From: CAWBBA01 sp963741625 | GTDB taxonomy: Bacteria; Desulfobacterota; Desulfomonilia; Desulfomonilales; Desulfomonilaceae | Length of the DNA stretch: 64,000 nucleotides | NCBI GenBank assembly: GCA_963741625.1 | Contig: CAVUIT010000019.1 | Coordinates: forward strand, 186,001-250,000 | Direction of reading: 5' to 3' | In this document: positions 56,301 to 64,000 of the stretch, in pieces | Layout: every line of letters begins with the position of its first letter | How positions within the stretch are numbered: position 1 is the stretch's first letter | The notes under the pieces: model-generated | Told to the model about the DNA's origin: nothing | The model's database searches: none | What the model saw: only the letters and a program-made list of their open reading frames with translations | Made by a program: the position numbers and the translations under genes

Positions 56301-56328
56301 AGCTGTCCCTCGTGATCCCGAACCGACC

Positions 56329-58092
56329 TCAGCCAATGGCCGAGACCTCTGATTCCTCGGCAGGCGCAAAATCCAAGTGGGAAATAAAATAGTCTCGGAA
56401 GTCCGGATGCGAGCTTAGATCCAGCACCTGGATGAGAGGCGCAAGACGCTCCATCTCTCTCAAAATTTCCTGGTTGAGCATGGCAAGTGAAGCTCCGGAA
56501 AGTGATGAATTTCCGACAAAGGTAATCTTCCCTGTGTACTCTCCGGGGAGTAGCCCGATCCGCTTCAGGTTTTCGGGGTTCAAGTGGTAACCGAAAGAGC
56601 CCGCCACGATTATGTGCTCCAGGTCGGCAACGGAACGGCCCGCTTCGCTCAACAACGTGAGAATCCCCGTTATGGCCGCGCTCTTGGCCAACTGCACCTG
56701 TCTGATATCCTTTTGGCTCAGAAAGACCTTGTCCGTCAGATGGTAACGGTCGCCATGCAACCGAGCCGTGAGGCGCTTATCGGCCTCAGGATTAAATGCT
56801 CCGCTGGGAGCAATGAGTCCTGACCCGACCAATACGGCGACAAGATCGACGAGTCCGCTCCCGCAAATTCCCACTGGCGCCTGTCCGCCTATTGTGGTGA
56901 ATTGAGGCACTTTGTCGTCGCCTAGAATCACGGAATCTATGGCGCCCGGTACAGCTCGACAGCCGCATGAAATATTCATGCCTTCCAATGCCGGTCCCAT
57001 TGCGCAGGATGTTCCGAGCAATCGATCAGGCCCCTCTATGAGCACTATTTCCCCGTTCGTACCAATGTCGATAAATAGGGTGCTCTTGGAGCAGGCGCGA
57101 TAATCAATTGCTGTGAGGCCGCCGACAATATCCGCTCCCATATAGGCGGAAGCCCCCGGCAAGAGGATAACCCGACCTCGGGGGTGGATGGGCAAGCCGG
57201 AACGCTCTCCCTCCAGGACAAGTGGGTTCAAGAAAGTAGGACGAAAAGGGGCCAGAGCGAGGGATAAAGGGTTAACCCCCGCTAAGATGTGGAGCATTGT
57301 CGTATTGCCTGCGGCGGTCATCAGATAAACTTGATCACGGCTTCGTCCTTGCCCCAACGCTTCATCCAACATCACACCCAACTGTCTTGTCAATTCAGAC
57401 CGCAAAACGGATACACCGTCCGGATTCTCTCGACAGTAATTGATGCGAGTGATCACGTCGCCGCCGTAGGATGTCTGAGGGTTCAGCGCCGAACTCTTGC
57501 CAAGGAATTCGCCGCTGTCCAGATCGAACAGGTAAAGCGAAAGGCTTGTTGTGCCAATGTCTACTGCGGCTCCTAGAATAGGATTTTGGTCGATGCGAAT
57601 GTCCAGTAGCTTGTTTTCAAACACTACGCCGAATGCCGGGTCCTGGTTTCGATCCCACATCGCGATTTTGTCAAGAACGCGTGGATCGGTGATCCGGAAA
57701 GGCAACGTTTCCGCGTACGGATGGGAGTCTCGCCCTTTTTCGGGCAAAAGGATGCGTTTGACGGGACTGTCGAGAGCAACTGTGCGGTACTGCGGACCGA
57801 ACACAGACTGGAGTTGAGTCCAAGCGTCACTTATAGTCACGGAGACATTTCCGAGGACTTTTGCTCTGCACGCCAGACGAACCTCTGCAGATTCGCCGAC
57901 CAGATGCTCACGTTCCGTGTCATCAGGTGGACCCAACTTTCCGTGCGCGACGACTCGGCATTTGCCACATACTCCTCGGCCGTCGCAAGTGGATTCCACG
58001 CCCAATCCACTTCGTCGGATGCATGACAGCAGGGTTTCTCCCCGCGCTGCTTTTGCCGTCAATTTGCTGCCGCTGAAGGTTACTGTAGGCAA
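56329..58092 (-). CDS. Reductive activator of corrinoid proteins (RACo/RamA-like, DUF4445)
   Basis: The N-terminus is a plant-type 2Fe-2S domain with Cys36, 42, 45 and 75. It is followed by a DUF4445/ASKHA ATPase part with GAAVDIGTTSLSLYLFDL and FIDIGTNGEIVL. These activators use ATP and the cluster to reduce Co(II) to Co(I). TTG 58092 with AGGA upstream is used. It is convergent with the third corrinoid gene and upstream of it in position. Confidence 0.93.
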   Translation of the reverse strand: MPTVTFSGSKLTAKAARGETLLSCIRRSGLGVESTCDGRGVCGKCRVVAHGKLGPPDDTEREHLVGESAEVRLACRAKVLGNVSVTISDAWTQLQSVFGPQYRTVALDSPVKRILLPEKGRDSHPYAETLPFRITDPRVLDKIAMWDRNQDPAFGVVFENKLLDIRIDQNPILGAAVDIGTTSLSLYLFDLDSGEFLGKSSALNPQTSYGGDVITRINYCRENPDGVSVLRSELTRQLGVMLDEALGQGRSRDQVYLMTAAGNTTMLHILAGVNPLSLALAPFRPTFLNPLVLEGERSGLPIHPRGRVILLPGASAYMGADIVGGLTAIDYRACSKSTLFIDIGTNGEIVLIEGPDRLLGTSCAMGPALEGMNISCGCRAVPGAIDSVILGDDKVPQFTTIGGQAPVGICGSGLVDLVAVLVGSGLIAPSGAFNPEADKRLTARLHGDRYHLTDKVFLSQKDIRQVQLAKSAAITGILTLLSEAGRSVADLEHIIVAGSFGYHLNPENLKRIGLLPGEYTGKITFVGNSSLSGASLAMLNQEILREMERLAPLIQVLDLSSHPDFRDYFISHLDFAPAEESEVSAIG

Positions 58093-58105
58093 GAAGCTAT
58101 TCCTA

Positions 58106-58805
58106 TTACATTACAGCCTGGATAGAGGAAGAACGGATTGTCGAATCAAAACCGAGATGGGTCAATTCGATTGTGGTGAGTGGCGGAATGACTACGAAAT
58201 GCTCATCATCCCACGGACCCGAAAGGAAGTTTTTTAGATAGCGGTCGGTCCCTTCGAGAATAAGAAGCTCCAACTTGAGCGTGGCAGAGATCTCGCGCAC
58301 ATCGGTGAGCAGGGTGGGTAGGTCATAAGCGCCGGTATCTATGAGGCCCAAGAATTTGTAGTGGGCCAGCATCCGCTGGTAGATCCGCTCCGTCCGCTCC
58401 GGGCCCGAAGCGCTCCAAAACGGCCTGATACTCTTTCCAGATGTTAATCTCTCCCTCCAGCCAGCCTTTCGTGAGAAAATAGACGCCACCGTGCTGAGAG
58501 CAACGCTCCCTGTTTTCTTTGGAACCCATAAGCAAGGTGATGCAATCATCTACTCGGGGAATGACCAACTGGTAGTCTCCGGACTTCAGGCCGGCCACTG
58601 CGTTGCCGCAGAAGCCGAATGCCAGAAGCACTCTCTGCGCACCGCTGATCCGGTCTAATTCCTCCTGCAATCGCCGACGCAGCGAATCCGTTACAAGGTG
58701 CAGGCCCGATTCCACCCAAACGAAGCTATGCGGACAGCTAGTTTCCCGAGCTGCCTTTTCGAGCTCATCCCGAATTGTGTTGCAAGCCAAAATAACTGTT
58801 TCCAC
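58106..58805 (-). pseudogene. DUF1638 protein with a frameshift
   Basis: The joined frames begin METVILACNTIRDEL and end with PLTTIELTHLGFDSTI. One extra C in GGGCCCGG near 58407 is responsible for the shift (FGPERTERIYQRM would continue). DUF1638 proteins often sit with corrinoid methyl-transfer genes; the role is unknown. It has 13 bases to the activator gene, so co-transcription is likely. Confidence 0.8.
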
Positions 58806-59003
58806 TTCAGGAGCCTTCCTCGTTATGAATTAATTGCGCATTATACCGCACCAGACTCGGTTTCGGAAGATCAGAAAAAATTCCTATTTTTCAGCGACTA
58901 CTCCATAATCTTGGGCCGATTCTCGAATCCAAATGCGGCAGGCCGCATCTACATAGGCAAATGGGGAACAAGGGGGCTGAGAATAATCTTGTGGAGGATT
59001 CAG

Positions 59004-59147
59004 ATGGAAAAGAGCACAGGTCCTACGTATACGAGATATAGCTGCTGCGCCAAAAGCTCCTGCAGCAAGTTCGACTCCCCGTGGGAAGCCGGCGACTGTT
59101 ATGCCTACGGGGGAAAGATAGTGAAGAGTTGCGCTAACTGCAAATAG
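59004..59147 (+). CDS. Small Cys-rich protein
   Basis: GGAGG five bases before ATG 59004 supports translation. The 47 residues hold six Cys (CCAKSSC, C, CANC), perhaps metal binding. No family is known to me. It lies upstream of a coiled-coil gene. Confidence 0.6.
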   Translation: MEKSTGPTYTRYSCCAKSSCSKFDSPWEAGDCYAYGGKIVKSCANCK

Positions 59148-59213
59148 GAGACGAATCGAGGTCACCGTGACCGGGAGGTATAAGGCGGATTAGCTTTTGA
59201 AGGAGTGAGAGCA

Positions 59214-59555
59214 ATGGAACTTGAAAAATATTGCGACAATCTTGCCGCAGAACTTAGCGGCTGGCAAGCCAAGTTCGACGGCGTTGTGAGAAAATTCGAC
59301 GAGGCTTCCTGCGATGACAAGGCAAAGCTTGTCCCGCATGTCAACCAACTTCATATCGTAAAGGAGGAACTTGAAGACAGAATCAGGCGCCTCAAAACGG
59401 AATGCCCGACCAACTGGGACGCGGAGAGGATTGAATTGGAGGGCAAGTTCACCGGATTCAAGACAAAATGGGAGGATGTTTGGCAGAATGTTTCCCCGGG
59501 GATATTGGCGGCTGAGGCAGGCCACACAGATGGGAGCGGAATGTCCGCTCCCTGA
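59214..59555 (+). CDS. Coiled-coil-like hypothetical protein
   Basis: AAGGAG nine bases before ATG 59214 sets the start. It is rich in Glu, Lys and Leu heptads. A perfect hairpin (GGGAGCGGA/TCCGCTCCC, 59532-59552) overlaps the last codons. A partial second copy is at 59732. Function unknown. Confidence 0.6.
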   Translation: MELEKYCDNLAAELSGWQAKFDGVVRKFDEASCDDKAKLVPHVNQLHIVKEELEDRIRRLKTECPTNWDAERIELEGKFTGFKTKWEDVWQNVSPGILAAEAGHTDGSGMSAP

Positions 59556-59639
59556 TGGAGAGCTTGTCCACAGGTTAATAACTTATACCAATGCGCTTTC
59601 TGGCGTGCGACACGAATTGGCTTTCCAACCGTAAACCTC

Positions 59640-59700
59640 GGTAGGGGCAGACCTGCGTGTCTGCCCGCTTTTTGGGCGCACGCGGAGGTGCGCCCCTACC
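59640..59700. repeat. Palindromic dispersed repeat
   Basis: GGTAGGGGC at the left end and GCCCCTACC at the right end frame a 61-base near-palindrome (GCAGACCTGCGTGTCTGCCC and GGGCGCACGCGGAGGTGCGC inside). It is of the type often found many times in anaerobe genomes. Confidence 0.65.
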
Positions 59701-59731
59701 AAGGCTATGTCACTTCCTTAAACGCGAAATA

Positions 59732-59905
59732 GCATTACATATTCTAAGGGAGGAGCTTGAAGAAAGCTTCGTGCGTCTCAAAGCTGAGTGCCCAACAGAC
59801 TGGGAGGCGGAAAGGGATTGAATTGGAAGGCAAGTTCTCCGGAATCAACGACGAGATGGGAAGACGTGTTATCAAATATTTCCCGCACGGGATTAGAGAT
59901 GTTAC
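59732..59905 (+). pseudogene. Partial second copy of the coiled-coil gene
   Basis: ALHILREELEESFVRLKAEC and then, after one extra G near 59816, IELEGKFSGINDEMGRRV match the end of the protein at 59214 (LHIVKEELEDRIRRLKTEC, IELEGKFTGF). It has no start, so it is a remnant. It overlaps the 3' end of the minus-strand methyltransferase. Confidence 0.7.
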
Positions 59906-60658
59906 GTACGTTTCCTTGCGACACAGAAAACCGAGAGACCGAACGGCATAAGAAGCCCGGTCTTGATGAGGGAGTTTTCCACTGAGAGTATCCAGGTCAG
60001 AGTCTTGTTGATCGGGTTGGGGAGAGGTTTGAGGTCCGAGCGTAAACTGTCTTGCCCGGGTGCTGATCGGCGTTTCATAAGTGCGTACTGCCGCGGCTAT
60101 GGGAAAGAGAAACGTGTTCCGGTAAGTGCATACTTGCAGTTGGAACCCGATTTCACTCAGGAGCGAACGAAGTTCACCCGCATTGAAGCGATGCAGTATG
60201 TGCTGAGCACGGTCGTGCTGACTGCGGAGGGAGTTATATGCGGGCAGGTTAAGGATCAAGGCGCCGCGGGGCTTAAGAACCCGGTGCATTTCAGCAAGGG
60301 AGTGAGTCATTTCAGCCCCTTCCAGGCAATCGGCCACGTCCAGAGACACAACCACGTCGAACAGGTCGTTACGGACTGGGATCTCTGAAATAGATCCCTG
60401 AATCAACGACCGAAGGCCGCGGACTCGAGAGAACCGGAGAGCTTCCCTGGAAAAGTCCAGGCCCACGGGATCCAGTCCTGCTGCATAGCATAGTTTCATC
60501 AATTGGCCGGTTCCGCAACCCGCGTCCAGGACCTCCAACGGGCCGTTCCCGCGGTGGTTCTCCTGTGCGAGGAAATGAAGGACGAGGTGGTGGAGCCCGA
60601 CGTACCACCAGTAGTCCATCTCCATGTCGTACATGATCCTGTACTCGGGCGTTTCCAC
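59902..60658 (-). pseudogene. SAM-dependent methyltransferase with a frameshift near the end
   Basis: The N-terminal part has motif I VLDAGCGTGQLM and DFSREALRF. Near 60085 one base must be dropped to give KRRSAPGQDS and the family's C-terminal end PFGLSVFCVARK. The longer frame as sequenced runs on to 59744 and is likely a shadow. GTG 60658 is just after the aminotransferase stop. Confidence 0.8.
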
Positions 60659-60666
60659 GATCCAAC

Positions 60667-61779
60667 CTACTCCAACAACCTAATGGCTTCAGCCACTGCG
60701 ACAATTTCGTCTTGACGCGTGAACGGTGACAACGGCAGCGACAACACCTCGCGGGCGTTTCTTTCCGACACTGGAAAACTCCCCTCCTGATAACCTAAAT
60801 GGGCGTACGCTTGTTGAAGATGGACCGGTCGTGGATAATGCACCACTGTCTCGATACCATTTTCAGCAAGACGCTCGCGAAGTCTGTCTCTGTTTTTCGT
60901 CCGCATCACGTACAAATGGTACACGTGCCGCGCATAGTCCTTCTCAACTGGAAGTTGGACATCGCGCTCCTTTAAGAGTTCGCCATAGAGTCGGGCCTGA
61001 TTTCGTCGAATCTCATTCCACCAATCAAGGTACTGGAGCTTGCAAGTCAGAACGGCTGCCTGGATTGTATCAAGCCGGCTGTTGTAGCCTTCAATGACGT
61101 TGAAATTCTTTGTCTTTTCTCCATAGTTGCGGAGCATGCGGACAGTTTCCGCATCTTTGTCGGAGTTTGTCACAACCATACCCCCGTCCCCGTAGGCCCC
61201 GAGGTTCTTGGTGGGGTAAAAGCTGAAACAGCCAAAGTCTCCTATGGTGCCTACCTTCTTACCCTTGTACGTTGCCCCTGTAGCCTGGGCTACGTCTTCT
61301 ATCACTTTGAGGCCATGCGTTTGAGCCAGTTCCATGATCGGATCCATATCTGCGGCATGGCCGTACAAGTGAACAACTACAATGGCCCTGCAATTCACCG
61401 AGGGCGAAGATCCTTCGAGCGCCTCGGCCAATGCGCTTGGTGACATAGTGTACGAGTCCGGATCGACATCGACGAATACCGGCCGGCCTCCGGCAAAACT
61501 GATGGCCGATACCGTTGGGACCGCGGTGTTCGGGACGGTGAGAACGCCATCACCCGGTTTGATTCCGCCGGCGACAAGGGCCAGGTGCAGAGCTTCCGTG
61601 CCTGAGCCTACGCCCACCGCATGCGAAGCACCAAGCCATGCCGCGAATTCGCGCTCAAAATGTTCCACGGGCCGGCCCAGAATGTACGAGCCGCTCTCCA
61701 AGACACTCGAAACCGCTTCCTGTATCTCCGGTTTGATCGCCTCGTATTCTCGTTTGAGTTCCAGAAATGGTACCCGCAT
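60667..61779 (-). CDS. DegT/DnrJ-type sugar aminotransferase
   Basis: ATG 61779 gives the canonical MRVPFLELKREYEAIKP start; the open frame runs back to 61869. The PLP Lys191 lies in SFYPTKNLGAYGDGG, with VIEDVAQATGA before it. The family aminates keto-sugars of nucleotide sugars. It is operonic with the methyltransferase and epimerase genes. Confidence 0.92.
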   Translation of the reverse strand: MRVPFLELKREYEAIKPEIQEAVSSVLESGSYILGRPVEHFEREFAAWLGASHAVGVGSGTEALHLALVAGGIKPGDGVLTVPNTAVPTVSAISFAGGRPVFVDVDPDSYTMSPSALAEALEGSSPSVNCRAIVVVHLYGHAADMDPIMELAQTHGLKVIEDVAQATGATYKGKKVGTIGDFGCFSFYPTKNLGAYGDGGMVVTNSDKDAETVRMLRNYGEKTKNFNVIEGYNSRLDTIQAAVLTCKLQYLDWWNEIRRNQARLYGELLKERDVQLPVEKDYARHVYHLYVMRTKNRDRLRERLAENGIETVVHYPRPVHLQQAYAHLGYQEGSFPVSERNAREVLSLPLSPFTRQDEIVAVAEAIRLLE

Positions 61780-61783
61780 CCAA

Positions 61784-62786
61784 CTACCAATAGTTTGATT
61801 TGTGTAAGCGGTAGTAATCAATTGTGCGTCGCAAGCCTTGTTCCAGCGTGACGCTAGGATTCCAGCCAACCATCGACCGAATCTTGGTTATGTCGGAGTA
61901 GTAATGGCCCGGCTCCTGTGCCGCGCGCTCAGGCGTGAACTCTGCAAATTCCCAGCGACCCGATCCTGCAATTCTCACGACAGCCTCTGCGAGTTCCAAG
62001 AAGTTGCTCGGTTCGTCTACGCCAACGTTGAAGATTTCTCCGCATGCTTCCTCAGCACACTGCAGCCATTAGAATCGCTTCAACCGCATCGTCGACGTAC
62101 AGGAAATCCCGCATGATCTTACCGTCGCCGAAGACCTTGATAGTTTCATCGTCGAGGGCTTGGCGAACGAACCAGTTGGCCACCCCAAATCGATTGTGCT
62201 TCATCTGCGCGCGAGGGCCGTAAATGTTGGTCAATCTGAGCGTGGTGGATCGGATGCCGTGATTATTGTAGAAAATTGTGAAAAGCTTTTGAGCAGTTAA
62301 GCTAGACAGCTCGTAAATACCTTTTGGATTTAACGGGGCATCCTCACTCACCGGCAGCTTGACCGCGGGTCCGTATTCTCCGCGTGTGCCCGTGTAAACC
62401 AATCGCGTCGTACAATTATATCGCCGGCAAGCTTCCAGCAGGGTTGCTGAGCCTTTGATGTTGATGTCAATGTCCGGAAAGGGGTCTCGAAGACTTAGCA
62501 CGTGGTCGTTTTGGCCGGCTAGATGAAAAATGTAATCCTTGTCGGCAACGAGATATCGCAGAGAATTCAAGTCGCGAATGTCTGAGAAGTTGACATGGAC
62601 CTGATGCAAAATCGGTCCAATGTTGAACAAATTCCCACCAAGGTCATCAATCATGGCGTCTAGGAGCTCCACTTTGGCGCCGAGATCTACGAGCCTAATA
62701 GCCAGATTGCTACCTATAAACCCCATGCCGCCGGTTATCAGAACAGCCTTGTCTTTAAAAGCTTCAGTGTGATTCCGTGCTGTCAT
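61784..62786 (-). pseudogene. NAD-dependent sugar epimerase/dehydratase, with a frameshift
   Basis: Cofactor-binding GGMGFIG (19-25) and GTRGEYG are clear. The catalytic YxxxK reads IYELSSLTAQK, with Ser where Lys is expected, so activity is doubtful. Near 62048 the frame shifts; the next frame goes from AEEACGEIFNVG to the C-terminus. It overlaps the glycosyltransferase gene by 23 bases. Confidence 0.8.
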
Positions 62787-63744
62787 GCTTGCGATCCGGT
62801 TCGGATGTCGATCTGACCACGAACTGCGGGAGCCGGTTGCTGTTTAATAGTGTGCGGCCTATATATTCGCCCATAAGCCCTAATATGCATAGCTGAACCC
62901 CCGCGAAGAGTAGGATCAGAAAAGCCAGGGAGGCCCATCCCACCTGAATCCCCGGATTCATGATCTTCTCCACCACAACCGAAACGGCCATTCCGACGGC
63001 CAAGAGACTCGCCACAAATCCCATGATCAAGCTGAGCCGCAAGGGCATGATGGAAAAGTTCACGAACATGCTCAGCCAAAGACGAACCAGTTTTCGAAAC
63101 GTGTAGCCGGATCTGCCCTGAGAGCGCTCGTTGTGGCGCACTCGCACTGTACCGATGTTGTCCGTCAGACTCAAAATCAAGCCGTCTATATAGGGAAATG
63201 GAGCGTCATACTTCACGATCTCCCTTATCAAAAAACGGTTCACGCATTTGAAGCTCGACAGATAGAGCCCTTTCGGCTTGTTGAGCATGAAATGAGCGAC
63301 CCACCCGTTAAACGTGCTACCCAAATTTCGAAACCAGTTATGTTTCTTCTCGTCATAAAACGAATATACAACATCGAAGTCTCCCCGCGAGGCCTCTTGA
63401 ACGAGACGAGTCACCTCTTCGGGTGGATTCTGGAAATCATCATCCATAATTACGGCATAATCACCCGTAGCATGTCGCAGGCCTGCCATGACAGCGTTGT
63501 GCTCGCCGAAATTGCGAGCCAGCCTGAGGTACGTCACGACATTTGGATACTTATGGAAGATCTCTTCGCATACCTGATGGCTGTTGTCCTTACTCCCGTC
63601 ATTTACCAGCACTACCTGCAAATTGTAAGGCGCCAGACCGTTGACGAGCGTGTCCACCAAGGGCTCAATTGTCTTTGCGCCATTGTAGACCGGTATCACT
63701 ACGCTTGTCCTCATTGGCCGACTAATTTCGCTAGCATCATTCAA
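62764..63744 (-). CDS. Family-2 glycosyltransferase with two C-terminal membrane helices
   Basis: The GT2 motifs SVVIPVYNGAKTI, VNDGSKDNS and MDDDFQNPPEE are present. Two hydrophobic helices (LSLIMGFVASLLAVGMAVSV and LAFLILLFAGVQLCILGLMG) follow. This is the DPM1/ArnC-like polyprenyl-phosphate glycosyltransferase layout. It lies in the sugar operon. ATG 63744 is used. Confidence 0.9.
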   Translation of the reverse strand: MNDASEISRPMRTSVVIPVYNGAKTIEPLVDTLVNGLAPYNLQVVLVNDGSKDNSHQVCEEIFHKYPNVVTYLRLARNFGEHNAVMAGLRHATGDYAVIMDDDFQNPPEEVTRLVQEASRGDFDVVYSFYDEKKHNWFRNLGSTFNGWVAHFMLNKPKGLYLSSFKCVNRFLIREIVKYDAPFPYIDGLILSLTDNIGTVRVRHNERSQGRSGYTFRKLVRLWLSMFVNFSIMPLRLSLIMGFVASLLAVGMAVSVVVEKIMNPGIQVGWASLAFLILLFAGVQLCILGLMGEYIGRTLLNSNRLPQFVVRSTSEPDRKHDSTESH

Positions 63745-63965
63745 TAGTTCGCTCCCTGTTCGAGCCTATCCTGCCTCGCTCCGGTCGTCAAGAAGTACTT
63801 TTGGCAGAAGTTTCCCGATTTTTGTGGCAAGAAGGCCTCTTGTTGATTTCTTAGCTGAGCAATTGCCGCATTCCGCAGGGGACCGTGCAAAATAATCTTA
63901 CGGCTCATCATTGGGATCAACTTGGCCGTGCACTCCAACATTGCAAATCTGATAGAGTAATTCAT
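63741..63965 (-). CDS. Small ORF upstream of the glycosyltransferase, weak
   Basis: The 74-codon frame overlaps the next gene by four bases. It has a GGAGG-like site only far upstream and no recognisable motif. It may be a short real gene or a chance frame. Confidence 0.25.
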   Translation of the reverse strand: MNYSIRFAMLECTAKLIPMMSRKIILHGPLRNAAIAQLRNQQEAFLPQKSGNFCQKYFLTTGARQDRLEQGANY

Positions 63966-64000
63966 TCGTTCGTTTGAACAGACGCCTTCCCTCCTGCTTT

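Noticed and set aside
59744..59901. The longer C-terminus of the minus-strand methyltransferase
   Set aside because: The other frame gives the conserved family C-terminus and stops at 59902, and the tail overlaps the coiled-coil remnant.

Overview
The window looks like a chromosome segment of an anaerobic, medium-to-high-GC Desulfobacterota-type bacterium (syntrophic or sulfate-reducing lineages such as Desulfomonile would fit). The reasons are corrinoid methyl-transfer genes with a corrinoid activator, a DctPQM TRAP transporter, a heme-c/rhodanese protein that appears to contain selenocysteine, and the common dispersed repeat families. This placement is inferred from gene content; there is no rRNA or marker tree.

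Layout. 1-11 kb: housekeeping and accessory genes (alpha/beta hydrolase, broken aldo/keto reductase, Fe-S domain protein, orphan OppF-type ATPase, PrsW-like protease with zinc ribbons, speD, mog, DciA-like, CobW GTPase, broken Tat-exported metallo-beta-lactamase-fold protein). 11-17 kb: a decayed IS1380-family transposase, a HhH-GPD glycosylase, an SPFH/zinc-ribbon protein and the heme-c/multi-rhodanese gene with an in-frame TGA. 17-31 kb: zinc-ribbon pseudokinase, zinc-ribbon membrane protein, NusG paralogue, TlpA-like thioredoxin, RNase P RNA, a broken membrane/VWA-like gene, glycosyl- and methyltransferases and a large membrane TPR protein. 31-39 kb: repeat-rich exported proteins (a FecR-like protein with threonine at every third residue, and two paralogous YD-type proteins, one split by an IS5-family element in its signal-peptide region), a broken SH3 protein and MsrAB. 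40-59 kb: a catabolic island. 59.9-64 kb: a surface-sugar operon on the minus strand.

The island from 40 to 59 kb contains a FadR-type regulator, a TRAP transporter whose binding protein is a tandem duplication, a response regulator, an acyl-CoA ligase, a pterin-type methyltransferase, two corrinoid-protein/UroD-fold methyltransferase pairs, an aromatic-acid-type MFS transporter, a HutC-type regulator, a third corrinoid protein, a RACo-type reductive activator and a DUF1638 gene. Together these resemble an anaerobic O-demethylase system: a UroD-fold MT1 moves a methyl group from a methoxylated compound to the corrinoid protein, the pterin methyltransferase passes it to tetrahydrofolate, and the activator rescues oxidised corrinoid. 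The aromatic substrate is inferred from the MFS family.

More than a dozen genes carry single-base frameshifts, often in short homopolymers, while their neighbours are intact. Either the assembly has indel errors or the strain is losing these genes; the sequence alone cannot decide. The strongest unusual signals are the selenocysteine-type TGA in the rhodanese with a hairpin at the right distance, the tandem binding-protein fusion, and the threonine-triplet protein.
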